Positions 34,641 to 45,485 are shown, counted from the stretch's first letter. The stretch: 64,000 nt of DNA from Phytophthora sp. 'mugwort' (GCA_033558025.1 JAUCEF010000002.1:2914001-2978000), one strand, 5' to 3'. The notes: a model not told the origin generated them from the sequence alone. A program made the numbers and translations.

Positions 34641-34850
34641 TGCTAGAAATCTGTGCACTCCCTGCGCTTCCCGGCGACAACATGTCGATGTTCACACCAG
34701 CACTCGTGAAGGTCTTCAGGGTCGACGTCATGTGCGATTTCAAGGCCGCAGACAGCGTAGTTACCGACGTACTACCCCAGGCCTTTGAAGTGCCTTGCTT
34801 CGTCGGATCGGTCCACGTGTCTAAGGAAGCTTGGGCTCCAAAACCTAACG
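34640..34850 (-). pseudogene. GH53 pseudogene E, 5' part
   Basis: Encodes DTWTDPTKQGTSKAW followed by a TTLSAALKSHMTSTLKTF segment, nearly identical to GH53 D. It breaks exactly where the catalytic GNE motif should follow (LSPGSAG instead). The signal peptide and first exon are missing. Confidence 0.85.
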
Positions 34851-34953
34851 GTGGGTAGGCAGATTCCTTCGCTGGTACTTGTAGCCTAGTCCCAGTTTCA
34901 CTGTCAACGTAACAGCCAGTGCCCACCCGTCCCAGCGGGACTTGTCTCCTTGT

Positions 34954-34969
34954 GCTCACTCTCCATCTC
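34954..34969 (+). promoter_or_regulatory. initiator-like element before Myb/SANT-like gene 3
   Basis: GCTCACTCTCCATCTC fits the oomycete initiator core. It ends only 5 nt before the ATG at 34975, implying a very short leader if used. Confidence 0.4.
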
Positions 34970-34974
34970 TAGCG

Positions 34975-36528
34975 ATGGAGTGTAAGAGCGCCCTAAAGAT
35001 GCGGTGGACTGCTGCCGAGGTCGAGATGCTGGCTGAAGAATGGGCGAACGTTTGTGTCGCACCAGCCACGAAGACGTTGAAAGGCGAAGAACTGAGTAAG
35101 GCCATTTTCGACCGGTACAACTCTCGCTGCGCTCGGACAAGGCAACTTCGTCGATCTCCACACGCGGTGGCCACTCAACGTGATCGCATGGCTCGGTTTG
35201 CCAGGTTTGTGGTCGATTTCGACCGCCGAGAGCGAGCGCAGGGACGTCGTGCGTGGTTCGATCTCTCGAGCGCGGAACAAGTCAAGATCGAGATTCCGAA
35301 TGAGTGGCGGCGACAGTTGACGACGGTCACACAAAACGTATTCAACATAGTCAAGCGCTTCATATTGCCTACGGGGAACGTACACGGAGCTGTCAAGTGT
35401 AAGAAAGCGAAGAAATTGGTCGTTAAACACAAGAAAGTGAACTTCGTGTCAAGTAGTATTCACCAGGAAGTGGAAACTCGTGTGGAGCATCAACCCCGCT
35501 GGACATCCGAGGAACGAATTTTCCTGATTCAACGCTGGGGCTGCTTAATGAAGCATGAAGGACTGACAGTGAGGAATTTCGAGGAGATGACGTACGATAA
35601 ATCGTGCCTGTGTCTTGCTTCGTCTACTCGGTCGTCCTTCACAGCATGGCGGAAGCTACGCACGCTACTGAGCTCGTGGCGATTCATCAGCGATTTCAAC
35701 ACAAAACATGAACCAGGATGGTTCGAGCTCACAGAGACGAATCGTGATTTGTTGATCACGTGGGGAGAGTTACCGGATAATTTTGAAGACATTGAGTGTC
35801 AAGTCTTCACCGCGATGGAGGACGTTGTGTCCCAGAACACTGGACATGTGAATGTTGAGCCAGATAATTCACCAGTCCAAGCTCCTCGTCCTCTGTCGAC
35901 GTCCACGATTCATCCAACAACTCTTGAACCCACCCCGATACTATCCGATTTGTGTCTACATGACGTGAATAACGAGTCAGCCAAGACCGACGACACCCTT
36001 GATCGAGTATTACTTGAAGAAGACCGAACTGACAATGCGGACACGAGCAATGGACAAAATGTGAGTGAAGTGGACACTTTGGACTGCATTCTTGTCACTG
36101 AGAGGACCGAGGAAATGGTTGAAGCTCCTGCGAGTAAACAAAAGTTTGTAGCTTGTCCACCTCTCGAACCGGCGCCGATTCCTATCACTACAGAGAGTGC
36201 AACCAAGCCGTTGGAATCGTACAAGAGCAAGATACAGTCTACTCTTCGTCAGCTTCGAGCGACTTTAGATCAGGAAGAGAAGCACACTCGGGACTCTATT
36301 CGAGCTTTAAAGCTCGAGCATTTTAACGCTGGTGGGATCTCGACACATGTGAAGTTAGTACTGAAGCAGCAGAAGAAGCGAATGATAACTGTGCTTCGTC
36401 TCGTGGAGGAAACGTGCAGTCAAAATGACGCTGAACTGCATTCTCTGATGCAAATTTTGCTTGGAAACGGAGTAGCACGCCTCGGAATCGCACAAGTGAC
36501 ATTGATGTGTGATAACCTAACAGACTGA
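34975..36528 (+). CDS. Myb/SANT-like two-repeat protein (517 aa)
   Basis: Start set at the ATG at 34975 (MECKSALKMRW): the 33-nt TTG extension upstream overlaps the putative initiator. Repeat one (about residues 9-125) opens with WTAAEVEMLAEEW and ends in a GRRAWFDLSSAEQ segment. Repeat two (about 180-290) opens WTSEERIFLIQRW and ends in a WFELTETN...DNFEDIE segment, directly comparable to the gene at 1291. A long acidic linker leads to a helical tail (about 420-500) rich in Lys, Arg and Glu. No intron. Probably nuclear and DNA-binding by analogy; target unknown. It starts head-to-head with GH53 pseudogene E, about 125 bp away. Confidence 0.78.
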   Translation: MECKSALKMRWTAAEVEMLAEEWANVCVAPATKTLKGEELSKAIFDRYNSRCARTRQLRRSPHAVATQRDRMARFARFVVDFDRRERAQGRRAWFDLSSAEQVKIEIPNEWRRQLTTVTQNVFNIVKRFILPTGNVHGAVKCKKAKKLVVKHKKVNFVSSSIHQEVETRVEHQPRWTSEERIFLIQRWGCLMKHEGLTVRNFEEMTYDKSCLCLASSTRSSFTAWRKLRTLLSSWRFISDFNTKHEPGWFELTETNRDLLITWGELPDNFEDIECQVFTAMEDVVSQNTGHVNVEPDNSPVQAPRPLSTSTIHPTTLEPTPILSDLCLHDVNNESAKTDDTLDRVLLEEDRTDNADTSNGQNVSEVDTLDCILVTERTEEMVEAPASKQKFVACPPLEPAPIPITTESATKPLESYKSKIQSTLRQLRATLDQEEKHTRDSIRALKLEHFNAGGISTHVKLVLKQQKKRMITVLRLVEETCSQNDAELHSLMQILLGNGVARLGIAQVTLMCDNLTD

Positions 36529-36904
36529 GACCGTACTAACGTCACTGGTATGCTGACACGGGCCTTGAAGTCTGAAAGTATGTTGTGCGAATGAGTATTT
36601 TTGTGGTGTTATAACACGGAAAGCTTGACAGTATCGCGTTGGAGTCAAAAGATAGGCATAACATCGAGATAAGGTTACGTGAGTAGGATAATTGAGTGAA
36701 TTTGAGTCGTGCTTCCAAGTGCCAAGTAACCCCACAGTCGCTCACAACATGGTCGGAGCAGTTATACTCTGAACAGTGCAAGAGTATGGTCCACACGAAG
36801 CAAAACACAACAAGACGTCGCCTCTCACTACGCGTTGCGAAGTACTTCGACTCAATACTTAAATGTTGGGGGTGTCGCTGATACTACGTGCATCACTAAT
36901 TCTG
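36529..36904. other. spacer between Myb/SANT-like gene 3 and LRR pseudogene
   Basis: No coding signal recognised. Confidence 0.4.
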
Positions 36905-37675
36905 CAGAACGGTGTACATGAAGTTCCAGAGTGGATGAATGAGTTCATTTACTCATTCATCCACTCTGGAACTTCGTAAACGCACTTGTACGTTTACCTC
37001 CTTGGCGCCAGTAATGATGGATCGGCACGTATTCTTTTCGTTGTTTGTTTTACTATCTTAGCCATGCCCAGAATGATTTCTTGCACTCAAGTTTGCAGTA
37101 TCTTCCACCCGTTCTATTCACGAAATACGTACAGCTTACCGTTCATTCGCACGGGAGGTCCGTCGCTGGAAGGGCCTTCCAGTCTGTCAACGCTGGTAGT
37201 GTCGATCATCCGAGGTTTGAAGGAGCTCTCTAACGTCTAGGACCACTTCGCAATACACAACCTTGATGATATCCACGTCCTACACTTCCCACAGATTACC
37301 GTGTTCCGACGCTATGCAATTTGTTGCAACGGGTGGGCCACAGGGCACTGCGACCTGAGCTACTTCCAGTGTCTGCCTTGACTGTAGGAGTCTCCTTTGA
37401 AATGCATGGGCGACCAAATATCAGCTGCAGAGCGCGCAGTGATTAACCGTAATGCGGGTTCCTATGCGGAGCGAATATCACTCACGATTTGGAGAAATCG
37501 GAACATCACCGGAATCGACCGATAGGGATTTTGTACCGAGAATGCTACGTGAAATGGAATTCGAGGATTATGCTACACTGGTCGAGTATGCAATTCATTG
37601 CAAAAAAAATATTTGGTGAGTTTGAAACTTTATGCGTCGACTGCAGGTTGATAGAGACATGGGGCGAGTAGTGTG
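36905..37675 (+). pseudogene. truncated copy of the LRR membrane gene
   Basis: Corresponds to the last two exons of the gene at 38025-40830: GAGTGGATGAATGAGTTCA, the LRR stretch with the CACGGGAGGTCCGTC region, GTCAACGCTGGTAGTGTCGAT and the Cys-rich tail (GTGGGCCACAGGGCACTGCG). Stops and small indels throughout (for example a TAG near 37239). The whole transmembrane half is missing. Its left end is a perfect palindrome (36920-36975). Confidence 0.85.
36920..36975. repeat. perfect 24-bp fold-back palindrome at pseudogene breakpoint
   Basis: Arms 36920-36943 and 36952-36975 are exact reverse complements around 8 nt. The left arm is pseudogene sequence; the right arm replaces the corresponding parental bases. 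Confidence 0.92.
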
Positions 37676-38024
37676 ACCCAGTCGTAGAGGCGTTGAAACC
37701 CAACTACTTGACGTTGGTAGCCAGAAATACCTCGTTGAAATTCGAGTACACGCTGGTACCTCACAGTTTTAGGCCCGAGTTGGGATCTTGAAGAACAATG
37801 CCCAACCTTCTTACCAAACTCACTCGCCAAGCGAATAATGGACGAAACGTTCGTTCTGGTTTGCGACTGCAAAAGCAAACCAAAATTAAATCTAATTGCT
37901 GCGTGGACGATGGTCTGGTATTTCTGGCAAAGAGCGAGTGCTACACTTTCATTGTGATTGTTGCACGGACTAACCGACTTAAAATCTGGTGTAGCTTCAA
38001 CCGAGGAAGAGCCAAGTCCAACAA

Positions 38025-40830
38025 ATGGAAGCTCATCATCGAAAGACTCATCACGAATTGGGCCCAGACTCGCCCACTCGGCGTACGAGCTCGGAAGGAG
38101 ATCAATTTCCAGATACTGATGAGAATACAGCTCAACGTCGCGTGTCCCTGGGTCGTACCGATCACGGTCTGGGAAATCTGAATGAGCTCATCATCTCGAT
38201 GGACTCGTCCTATTACCCTCCTAGTACCCAAACGTTGGCAAGCGCTCAGGTTCAGCCCGTCAACACGTCTACAATCAACGATAACCGGACATTGCGACGT
38301 TCGCGGCCATCACTCCGAGTCGTTTACTTTAAAGAAAGTTTTTACGAGGTCTACGGCTACTTGGGGATCGTCATGCTGCTGGCATTCACGTTATCCTTCC
38401 TTGCGATGCTGTACGTGACGGTCGTGCAAGTTATTCCACATTGGACAGCCAATTTCCTGATGGGGACCGATACACTCGACAACGGCGAGTTTCTACTCAT
38501 GTCCAAGCCCTCAACGACGATCGTCGTGACTTCCACTTTAATGCTGTCAGTGTTTGCGTGCTTGTATCTGTGGCTGATTGCCTTCATGCTCTCATACAAC
38601 AGTGAGGCCACCGTTTACAATCTTGCTCAAGCTCCAGACCCAACGTCATTGAACTATCGACTGACTCGAAAGCTCGTCCCATTCCTCAAACGCTTGCAAG
38701 TTCAAGTAAGTGGCACACCGATTAAGAGAACAGTTGTCGTCGCTAGTGCGCCTCCGTCCAGATTAAAATCGTTCGAGAACTTCAAGAGTTTTGGTGCTAA
38801 AATACAGCGAACGTCGTCGTTCAGTTCGAACACAGCGAGCAGATTAATTTTCGACTTTACTAGCATGGAAGGCACATATCACCGCTATTATGTACGTTTT
38901 CGTGGCTTTCATACAAATGTCTTGGGCGGGGTATCTAAAGATCACGTGAAACATTTGTTAGGATGCATTGCTGGACTTCCCAAAGCTCATATTCCAGACG
39001 ATGAGTCTAGCGACATACCTCAACAAAGGCTTCCCATTGCCGATCATCTTTTTCTACGTGCTGCCGCTGGGTTTCAACTGGCTTATCTCGTTCTACCGAT
39101 TCCAACGAACGAAACCTGACCCAATGCTTGTTGTCGCTCGAGTCTTTTATCTGTACGTATCTTCTCAAACCGGATTCGAACCGTGTCTAACGTCCACTGT
39201 GTAAAAATTATTGTAGTTTCGACCTCTTCTTCGCAGTCTTCGCTCCTATTGTGATGCTCATGTACGCCTACTACAATTTCAACATGGATCGCGAGAACTT
39301 TGGGATCCGCGAGGAAACTCTCACTCCTGGCAGCTTCGATCGCATCGCACGGCTCTTTGCTGATCCAATCGAGGTTCAACTCGTCCAAACGAGCTTCGCT
39401 AATTTGCAGATCACTGGAGGCGAGTATATTCTTGTCAAGTGTTTTCTCAATCTCCTGGGCATCTACAAGTGGAAAAAGGTCATTACCTACCTCATTCTTG
39501 CCAATCGCAGTCGGCGAGAAGACAGAGAAGCAGGTGTCAAAGCTCATGCACACCCTCATTCGAGAATGCACACGATGCTTGGGGGCTTCATCTTTATCTG
39601 CTGCAGCGTTAGCATCACGATCTACACGGCGCTCGCCCTATCGACTAGTATCGAGAATTGTGCCCCATATCCACACTGCGAGGTTTACTCGTATCGCTGG
39701 GATTGGGGCCAGGGATCTGCATGTCGTTGTATTGTTTTCATGGATGTTGAACAAGCCCCAAAGACATTCAACGAATGGATTAATGCACCGGACGTCACAG
39801 AAGCAGTGCGTGCACTGGCATCGAATGGATATTTGCAAACGGTTCAGATTATTAACCGGGCTTTGCCGGAGCTGCCGGAGGAGCTTCGTCTGTGCACAAA
39901 GTTGAAAGAGCTGTACGTTACTATCAAGTCAATTCCATCATCTATAATATGCCTTACTCTGTATCAACACGTAACAGGATTCTGATCTACACGAAGACAC
40001 GGACATTTCCCGAGTGGATGAAAGAATTCACCCACTTAGAATACTTGTACGTCAGCACGTTTTCCTTGAAATTGAGCTTCCAAACGCTAACACTATTTTT
40101 TAATCTGTCGTGTAGCCACGTTGAGAATGATTTCCTTAATTCAAGTCTGAAGTACCTGCCACTCGACATGTTCAATGACATGCACGACCTCCGATTTGTT
40201 CGTACGGGAGGAGCTGCCGGCTTGACGGAATACCCCTCTCTCTCGGGTCTGCATAAGCTGTCAACGCTCGTACTGTCGATCGTCCGAGGGTTGAAGGAGC
40301 TGCCCGACTTCGACGACCTCTCGGGACTCACGACGCTCTACATCGCCGACGCTATCCACATTCACAGTCTCCCATCCCTCACAGCACTCGTCAATCTCAA
40401 GAACTTTGCCATCTTTCGACGCAACGAAATCTGCTGCAACGGGTGGGCTACCGGATACTGCGACCTGAGCAACTTCCAGTGTCTGCCCCGAGCGAACGAG
40501 CCGACGGCTCAATGCGTGAGCGACCGAATTCCATCTGCAGAAATCGCGGTAATTAAGCGCGTCGACGGGTTCCTGTGTGGGAAGAACATTACGCAGGACT
40601 TGGAGGTGTCCGAGCCGTCACTGGAATCCACGGACGGCGGGTGTCAAGGCGTGTTCTACCGCGAATGCTACGTGGCCGGGGCACGCGGCATCTGCTACAA
40701 CGGCCGCATGCAGGTCGTGCATTGCGACGTCTTTGGCGAGTACGAGAAGATGCGTCGACTGCAGATTGCAAGGGGCGTGGGCGACAAGTGTGACCACAAG
40801 GTCGAGCAATGGCTTGGTTGCGCTGGATGA
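38025..40830 (+). CDS. multi-pass membrane protein with leucine-rich repeats and Cys-rich tail (845 aa, five exons)
   Basis: Exons 38025-38891, 38962-39152, 39217-39912, 39978-40046 and 40116-40830; introns of 70, 64, 65 and 69 bp all have GTACGT donors and AG acceptors, and phases agree. Hydrophobic helices lie at about residues 112-137, 164-189, 313-333, 354-372 and 474-495. The C-terminal 350 residues carry several LRR units (LPELPEEL, LKELILIYTKT, LKYLPLDMF, LSTLVLSIVRGLKELP, LTTLYIAD). The tail is Cys-rich with FYRECYVAG and RMQVVHCD, ending WLGCAG. Probably a surface protein with an extracellular LRR module; ligand and signalling role unknown. The start could instead be Met-59 (38199). 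Immediately downstream of a truncated copy of itself. Confidence 0.82.
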
Positions 40831-41009
40831 GTGACGTTGCAGTCGACATGGCTACAGTTTTGCGTATACATTTAAGCCAATTACACAACTTTAAAATAAT
40901 TTTTCGCATCATGATTGGTTCACGTTTCATGTTAAACTCTACGGGTAGGGCAAACGAATACGAACGTATCGTTATCCACCTCGTTCACACATTCCCCACG
41001 AAGTCCGCA

Positions 41010-41581
41010 ATGCTCCGAGTGCTCGGTCAGCGCCTCCTGTCGGCGCGTGCAGCCTCCGCCAGCGCCCCGCGCTTCTTCCACGCATCTGCCTCCGCGCTGC
41101 ACGGTGACCCGTCCGAGTTCGCTGCCAACCCGACGTATGGTAGCAGCAGAATTCGATGATACACATTCATTATGATATATTATCTAACGATTGGTGCATT
41201 TACTTTTTGACTATTTGACTATTTGCCAGCGTACACATTAAGTTCAAGCTGCGCGATGACTCCATCAAGGAAGTGGAAGCCAAGAAGGGCATGTCCATCC
41301 TGGATGTGGCCCACGCCAACGACGTTGACCTCGAGGGCGCCTGCGAGTCGTCCATGGCCTGCTCCACCTGCCACGTGATTCTGGAGGACCCTGTGTTCAA
41401 CAAGCTGGACGAGGCCTGCGAAGACGAGGAGGACATGCTGGACATGGCCTTTGGACTCACTGACACGTCCAGATTAGGCTGCCAAGTGATTGTGGACGAG
41501 AGCTTCGAGGGCACCACCGTAACGTTGCCCAAGGCCACACGCAACTTCTACGTCGATGGCCACGTACCGAAGCCGCACTAG
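41010..41581 (+). CDS. mitochondrial [2Fe-2S] ferredoxin, adrenodoxin type (158 aa, one intron)
   Basis: Exons 41010-41134 and 41230-41581. The GTATGG donor at 41135 restores frame into VHIKFKLRDD; an alternative donor 4 nt later does not. The first 35 residues are Arg/Ala/Ser-rich with no acidic residue, a mitochondrial presequence. The mature domain has the cluster cysteines C80-x5-C86-x2-C89 (GACESSMACSTC) and C126 (RLGCQ), and the acidic EDEEDMLD helix that docks the reductase. Known role of the family: electron carrier for Fe-S cluster assembly and heme/steroid-type monooxygenation in the mitochondrial matrix. Lies 179 bp after the LRR gene and converges with the VPS9 gene, 186 bp between stops. 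Confidence 0.93.
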
Positions 41582-41767
41582 GCTGCAAACGAGGCGAATA
41601 GTGTGCACGGGAAGACGGGGAACTGTCGAGAGCGTCCTCGACACGTTTATTTAGATTCAAAGGAGAATAGGAACTGTTTGCTTCGCTACCTTCGTTTGCT
41701 TCCCTCAATATACGCGACTTAAATAAAAGGATATTGGCTTTGATGCCCATGCATCTCACGACTTTAG

Positions 41768-44434
41768 CTAACTACTTTCGTTGTTCGAGTTCCAGGATCG
41801 AGCCTTGCAGACGCTCGTCGTTTCCTGTGGCTGTTCGCTGGAATTTCTTGGGGAGTTTAACACTTGCACGTCCAGTTCATTCTCCAATTCCAGTTCCAGC
41901 GAGAATGAAGTGTGAGTTTTAGCTGGCGATGCACTGCTCACAGGCATGACAGACGTAAGACCTGAACCGCCAGGTGTCGAGACTGCACTCGTAGTTGAGC
42001 TCATGGTGCTGGCAGGGTTGTTGCTGACTCCAAGCCCTGTCGTGTTGCAGACGTACTCGACAGCAGCGTGGACGCAGTAGACGTAGTACGACTCTTCCCC
42101 ATTCGCATTATCAGCAGTAATGGCGAAGTTCTCGAGAAGATGCAGCTGGGCATGGATAATCGGCAGTCGGCAGTGCATCAGCACGTACGCCAACAATGGG
42201 AAAAAGGTTTCCACGGAGAACTGAGTCGTGCCCAACACGAGCGCAGCCTCATGGTGTAAAATCACGACGCCATGCATGAGCTCGTCCAAGAGATCGTAGG
42301 GCACGACACTCTCCATGCCGTTAAAGGCCTCAATGGCGCGAACGAGGAATACGCGACGGTGACACGGACTGCTGCCACTACCACTTGGTCCACGAACGCG
42401 GTGGCTGGGCAAATTGCAGCGGATCTTAGCAACCAGCTCGGAAGATACACCTAGGTTTTCCATGGGCAACCCACTGAGCTCGGCGCATTTCTTGCGCCAC
42501 AGCTTGTCCTTCCTCTGGCAATCACGAGTTGCTCGTTGATTGAAGCAGAGAACAGCAATGCGCGGGAAGACAGTGCGCTGAATAAAGACATTCAAGCTCT
42601 TGCTAACATCCGCTGGAACATCGAACTCTCGACGCACACGACCGGTAAGACGCTCCAGAAAGTCGAGAATCTGCTCAGCAGGCGGGTCTTGTGTCCATGA
42701 ACGTTGCTGATGTGGATGCTTGTGAGACGCATTGTCTGCTACCACAGAATTTGTTCGAGAACGAAGCCCCCCGTTCTCATTTTCCTCCAACTCTTCGAAA
42801 CTTACAGCTGCAACATCCTTCGAAAGCTGCAACACCCACTGGCAAATACGCGAGTTCTTAGACGAGAAGATGAGATTTTCAAAGTGGGCCTGTGCAATCT
42901 CCCACCAATCTGGTCGACACATGAGCTCGTTATAGTCGGAGTAAAAGTCTTCACCTGCCAGAACATCCAAGATCTTTTCCACTTGTAACTCTTGTAGACC
43001 ACTGCCTGAACTAGAGACAGGAGCGGACGATACGGCTGACCCTGACGTTGATGCCACACCAACGGAACTCGAGGCTGACTCTTCCCGTGCGTTCCGCTGC
43101 ACCAACCGATACCAACTCACAGCCTCAAGCAGCTTGGACAGCATCATATTCTTCACATGAGGTTTCTCGAAGCAGTCGTTACCATTGTGGAGCTTTGCTT
43201 GAGTCACAGCACGTCGTCGTTGAGTTGCGCTGGTCACGAGAAGTTTGTGTTGCTGGTGTAGCACGCTGTACTTGATGTCGTTCGCCAGCATCGCGTCCGC
43301 CGCTTCAAACGAGTCAAGCTGCCGTTCCGTGAGCTCCAGGTCCGGGTTGTGGGCAGTCACAATTTGCAAGATACCCCGCACATGCCGACGATGGCGCTGT
43401 AATTGATTCAAAGCTCGATGCGAAACAGACAGACCAAGTTTCTCCGTGAGGAACGACAGACCATCCGCTTGAGATGCGTCGGCCGTGCGGGCGCCACAGA
43501 GCAAACTCCACATGACGTTGGCGGGCGCTGTTGGGTGTTTCCGCCCTGGCTTCTTCTTGACCACTCGCTGTGCCTGATTTAGACGCTTGTGCTCCTCGGC
43601 GATGCGAGCATCCATGTCTCGTAGACTCTCCTGTAATTTAGCTCGTAGCCTGGCTGAAGTCGGCGGCGAGTGAGGACGATCCAGACTGTCGAGATCGGAC
43701 GACGAGGCGACAGGACTGAGACTCACCATGAGCTCTCCACCTCCTTGAGGATTCTCCAACATGGAGGCTCTGTCACTTGTGAAATGATGATCCGGAGGCA
43801 CTGGCACGAGGCCGCTACCGAGACTCATGGTGCGGCGCATCCTGTTCCACTGCGCGAACCCGGACCCGCTGCACATGCTGGCAATGCTGCTACTGCTGCA
43901 GGGCTGTGTGTCGACGGCGCTATTGCCACTCACGCCCATGGCGGCGCAGCGGTCGTACAGCGGACTCTCAGCGCCCCCCAGGCCGAGACCGGCCGCCTCC
44001 TCGCTCGTGTCCGTTGTGCAGGAATAGGCAAAGGAGCCGAACGGACGGTGCGTCCTATTGGTGGCGGCCACGAGCCGCTTGCTCTCGTGCTCATCGTCAT
44101 CCCTAGCTTTGCCGTCCGCGTAACTGCAACAACTCTCGCCCAGCGTCGTGGTGGCGGTGGCGTTCATGGGCGAGCACATGACTTCATAGAACGAGCTGGC
44201 ACGCTGGCGCCGTGCGTGGCCGTAGAAGCTCTCAATGATGGGGTGCGAAGCCCAGTCGGGCGCGATCCACACGGCAGGCGCGCCTACCTCCTCCTGCTCC
44301 CGGGATCTCAGCCGCCGACGCGTCGTGGGCGACTTGGCGGGCGACGAGCCCGCAGAAACAGCGCGGTTCTTGCGACGGCGCGAGGCGGCCTCCTGCTCCT
44401 GCACCTGAACTTGCACGTCGTCCAGTAAGCGCAT
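41768..44434 (-). CDS. VPS9-domain protein, putative Rab5-family GEF (888 aa)
   Basis: Single long exon starting MRLLDDVQVQ. The N-terminal 300 residues are low complexity with a basic patch (RRRKN). The middle is helical, with SLRDMDARIAEEHKRLNQ near 270-310. A VPS9 domain lies at about residues 698-798: LVRAIEAFNG, DELMHGVV, a FFPLLAYVLMHCRLP helix, LHLLENF and the closing GEESYYVYCVHAAVEYV. VPS9 domains activate Rab5-type GTPases on early endosomes. Odd: the acidic pair that usually precedes F-L-P reads E-T here, so exchange activity may be altered. A Ser/Thr-rich tail of 90 residues follows. Divergent from the Ras-like gene, about 1 kb between starts. Confidence 0.82.
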   Translation of the reverse strand: MRLLDDVQVQVQEQEAASRRRKNRAVSAGSSPAKSPTTRRRLRSREQEEVGAPAVWIAPDWASHPIIESFYGHARRQRASSFYEVMCSPMNATATTTLGESCCSYADGKARDDDEHESKRLVAATNRTHRPFGSFAYSCTTDTSEEAAGLGLGGAESPLYDRCAAMGVSGNSAVDTQPCSSSSIASMCSGSGFAQWNRMRRTMSLGSGLVPVPPDHHFTSDRASMLENPQGGGELMVSLSPVASSSDLDSLDRPHSPPTSARLRAKLQESLRDMDARIAEEHKRLNQAQRVVKKKPGRKHPTAPANVMWSLLCGARTADASQADGLSFLTEKLGLSVSHRALNQLQRHRRHVRGILQIVTAHNPDLELTERQLDSFEAADAMLANDIKYSVLHQQHKLLVTSATQRRRAVTQAKLHNGNDCFEKPHVKNMMLSKLLEAVSWYRLVQRNAREESASSSVGVASTSGSAVSSAPVSSSGSGLQELQVEKILDVLAGEDFYSDYNELMCRPDWWEIAQAHFENLIFSSKNSRICQWVLQLSKDVAAVSFEELEENENGGLRSRTNSVVADNASHKHPHQQRSWTQDPPAEQILDFLERLTGRVRREFDVPADVSKSLNVFIQRTVFPRIAVLCFNQRATRDCQRKDKLWRKKCAELSGLPMENLGVSSELVAKIRCNLPSHRVRGPSGSGSSPCHRRVFLVRAIEAFNGMESVVPYDLLDELMHGVVILHHEAALVLGTTQFSVETFFPLLAYVLMHCRLPIIHAQLHLLENFAITADNANGEESYYVYCVHAAVEYVCNTTGLGVSNNPASTMSSTTSAVSTPGGSGLTSVMPVSSASPAKTHTSFSLELELENELDVQVLNSPRNSSEQPQETTSVCKARSWNSNNESS

Positions 44435-45485
44435 CGCTTTGCTCTTTGTGGCTCTGCGAGAAGCTCCTAAACTGTGGGGTCTTTATCAGACGGCAGAGCA
44501 AGAGCAGCTTGATGCTAGTGACCAGTCGCGCACTGGAAAGATCGCCTGAGAATTCGCGTCTCAGAGCGAGAGAAGCCAGCGACGTCGGAGACCAAGTGCA
44601 GGCGGTGCTTCAAGGCCTTGCGGAATGCTGGCGGCGGACGAACAACGCGCACGTTTGCTTGACGATAAGAGCAGGGGAGAAGGCCCTTCTTCGTCCTCGT
44701 TGTGAGATGGCTTCTTGCAGAAGACATTAAGCAACTTATGCGCAACGTAAAGGAAAAGAACTAATTTCGTAGCAACTTATGCGCTGACTATTGGTGGAGG
44801 ATGGGGCCACTTAGTACGTAAGGTCGACACTCTCTGCCTTGACATGGCGACGACGTTCCAGATAGAGATGAAGGCCACTGGTCCGAATGTAACGGTAGCA
44901 GCAATGACGAGGGATGGTATGTTGTCGTGTCAACACTGGTGGCTGCATCCTTGCTTGGATACTCTTTGTGAGCGGTGCAAAACCAGCGCGAATTTGTGAG
45001 TTAATAGTTTTATTTCATTCCATCGACGGCCATGGTAATCACACATAGAATACAGTACTTACAATACGTATTAATGCGCACGAGTTTCTGGGCAGACCGC
45101 TGTGCAGTAAGCTACTGTATCAGTAACTCGCTGCCGGTCTCACGGGCGACTCGCCGGCTGAGACTTTCGGGCCTATCCACGGTAAATATGGGTACCACTG
45201 TTGCGTGACTTCCGGCGTGTATTAGGTCATATCTGCAAAATTGCGTAATGACATCTGTTGTTGCACTTAGAGTTTACAAGTTTTGCAAATCCCGATTTCA
45301 ATTATGGCCCCGATAGCGTTACTGCGGCAGGGGGGACACCCAATTTCGCAGCGTAATTTGTTGTAAGGTTGCGTACTCGAGGAAGGCTAAACTCAGGCAG
45401 GCGCTCGCTCGCTCGCTCCACGACGCGAGACAGAGCTGTGCGCGGCTTCAGAACCGACCGACGGACGCACCGTAGCACCAGCACC
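44435..45485. other. divergent promoter region of VPS9 and Ras-like genes
   Basis: No gene recognised. The segment near 45120-45175 resembles 5730-5785 (shared CTCGCTGCCGG and GGGCGACTCGCC) and is probably a dispersed repeat. A GCTC-repeat (GCTCGCTCGCTCGCTC) lies at 45403-45418, close to the Ras-like start. Confidence 0.45.

Noticed and set aside
37798..38181. 127-aa open frame overlapping the start of the LRR membrane gene
   Set aside because: Different frame, not conserved in the adjacent pseudogene, and contains no splice sites that would lead into exon 1.
39170..39190. GGATTCGAACCG, resembling a tRNA T-arm
   Set aside because: Lies within a 64-bp intron; no acceptor stem or anticodon arm can be formed around it.
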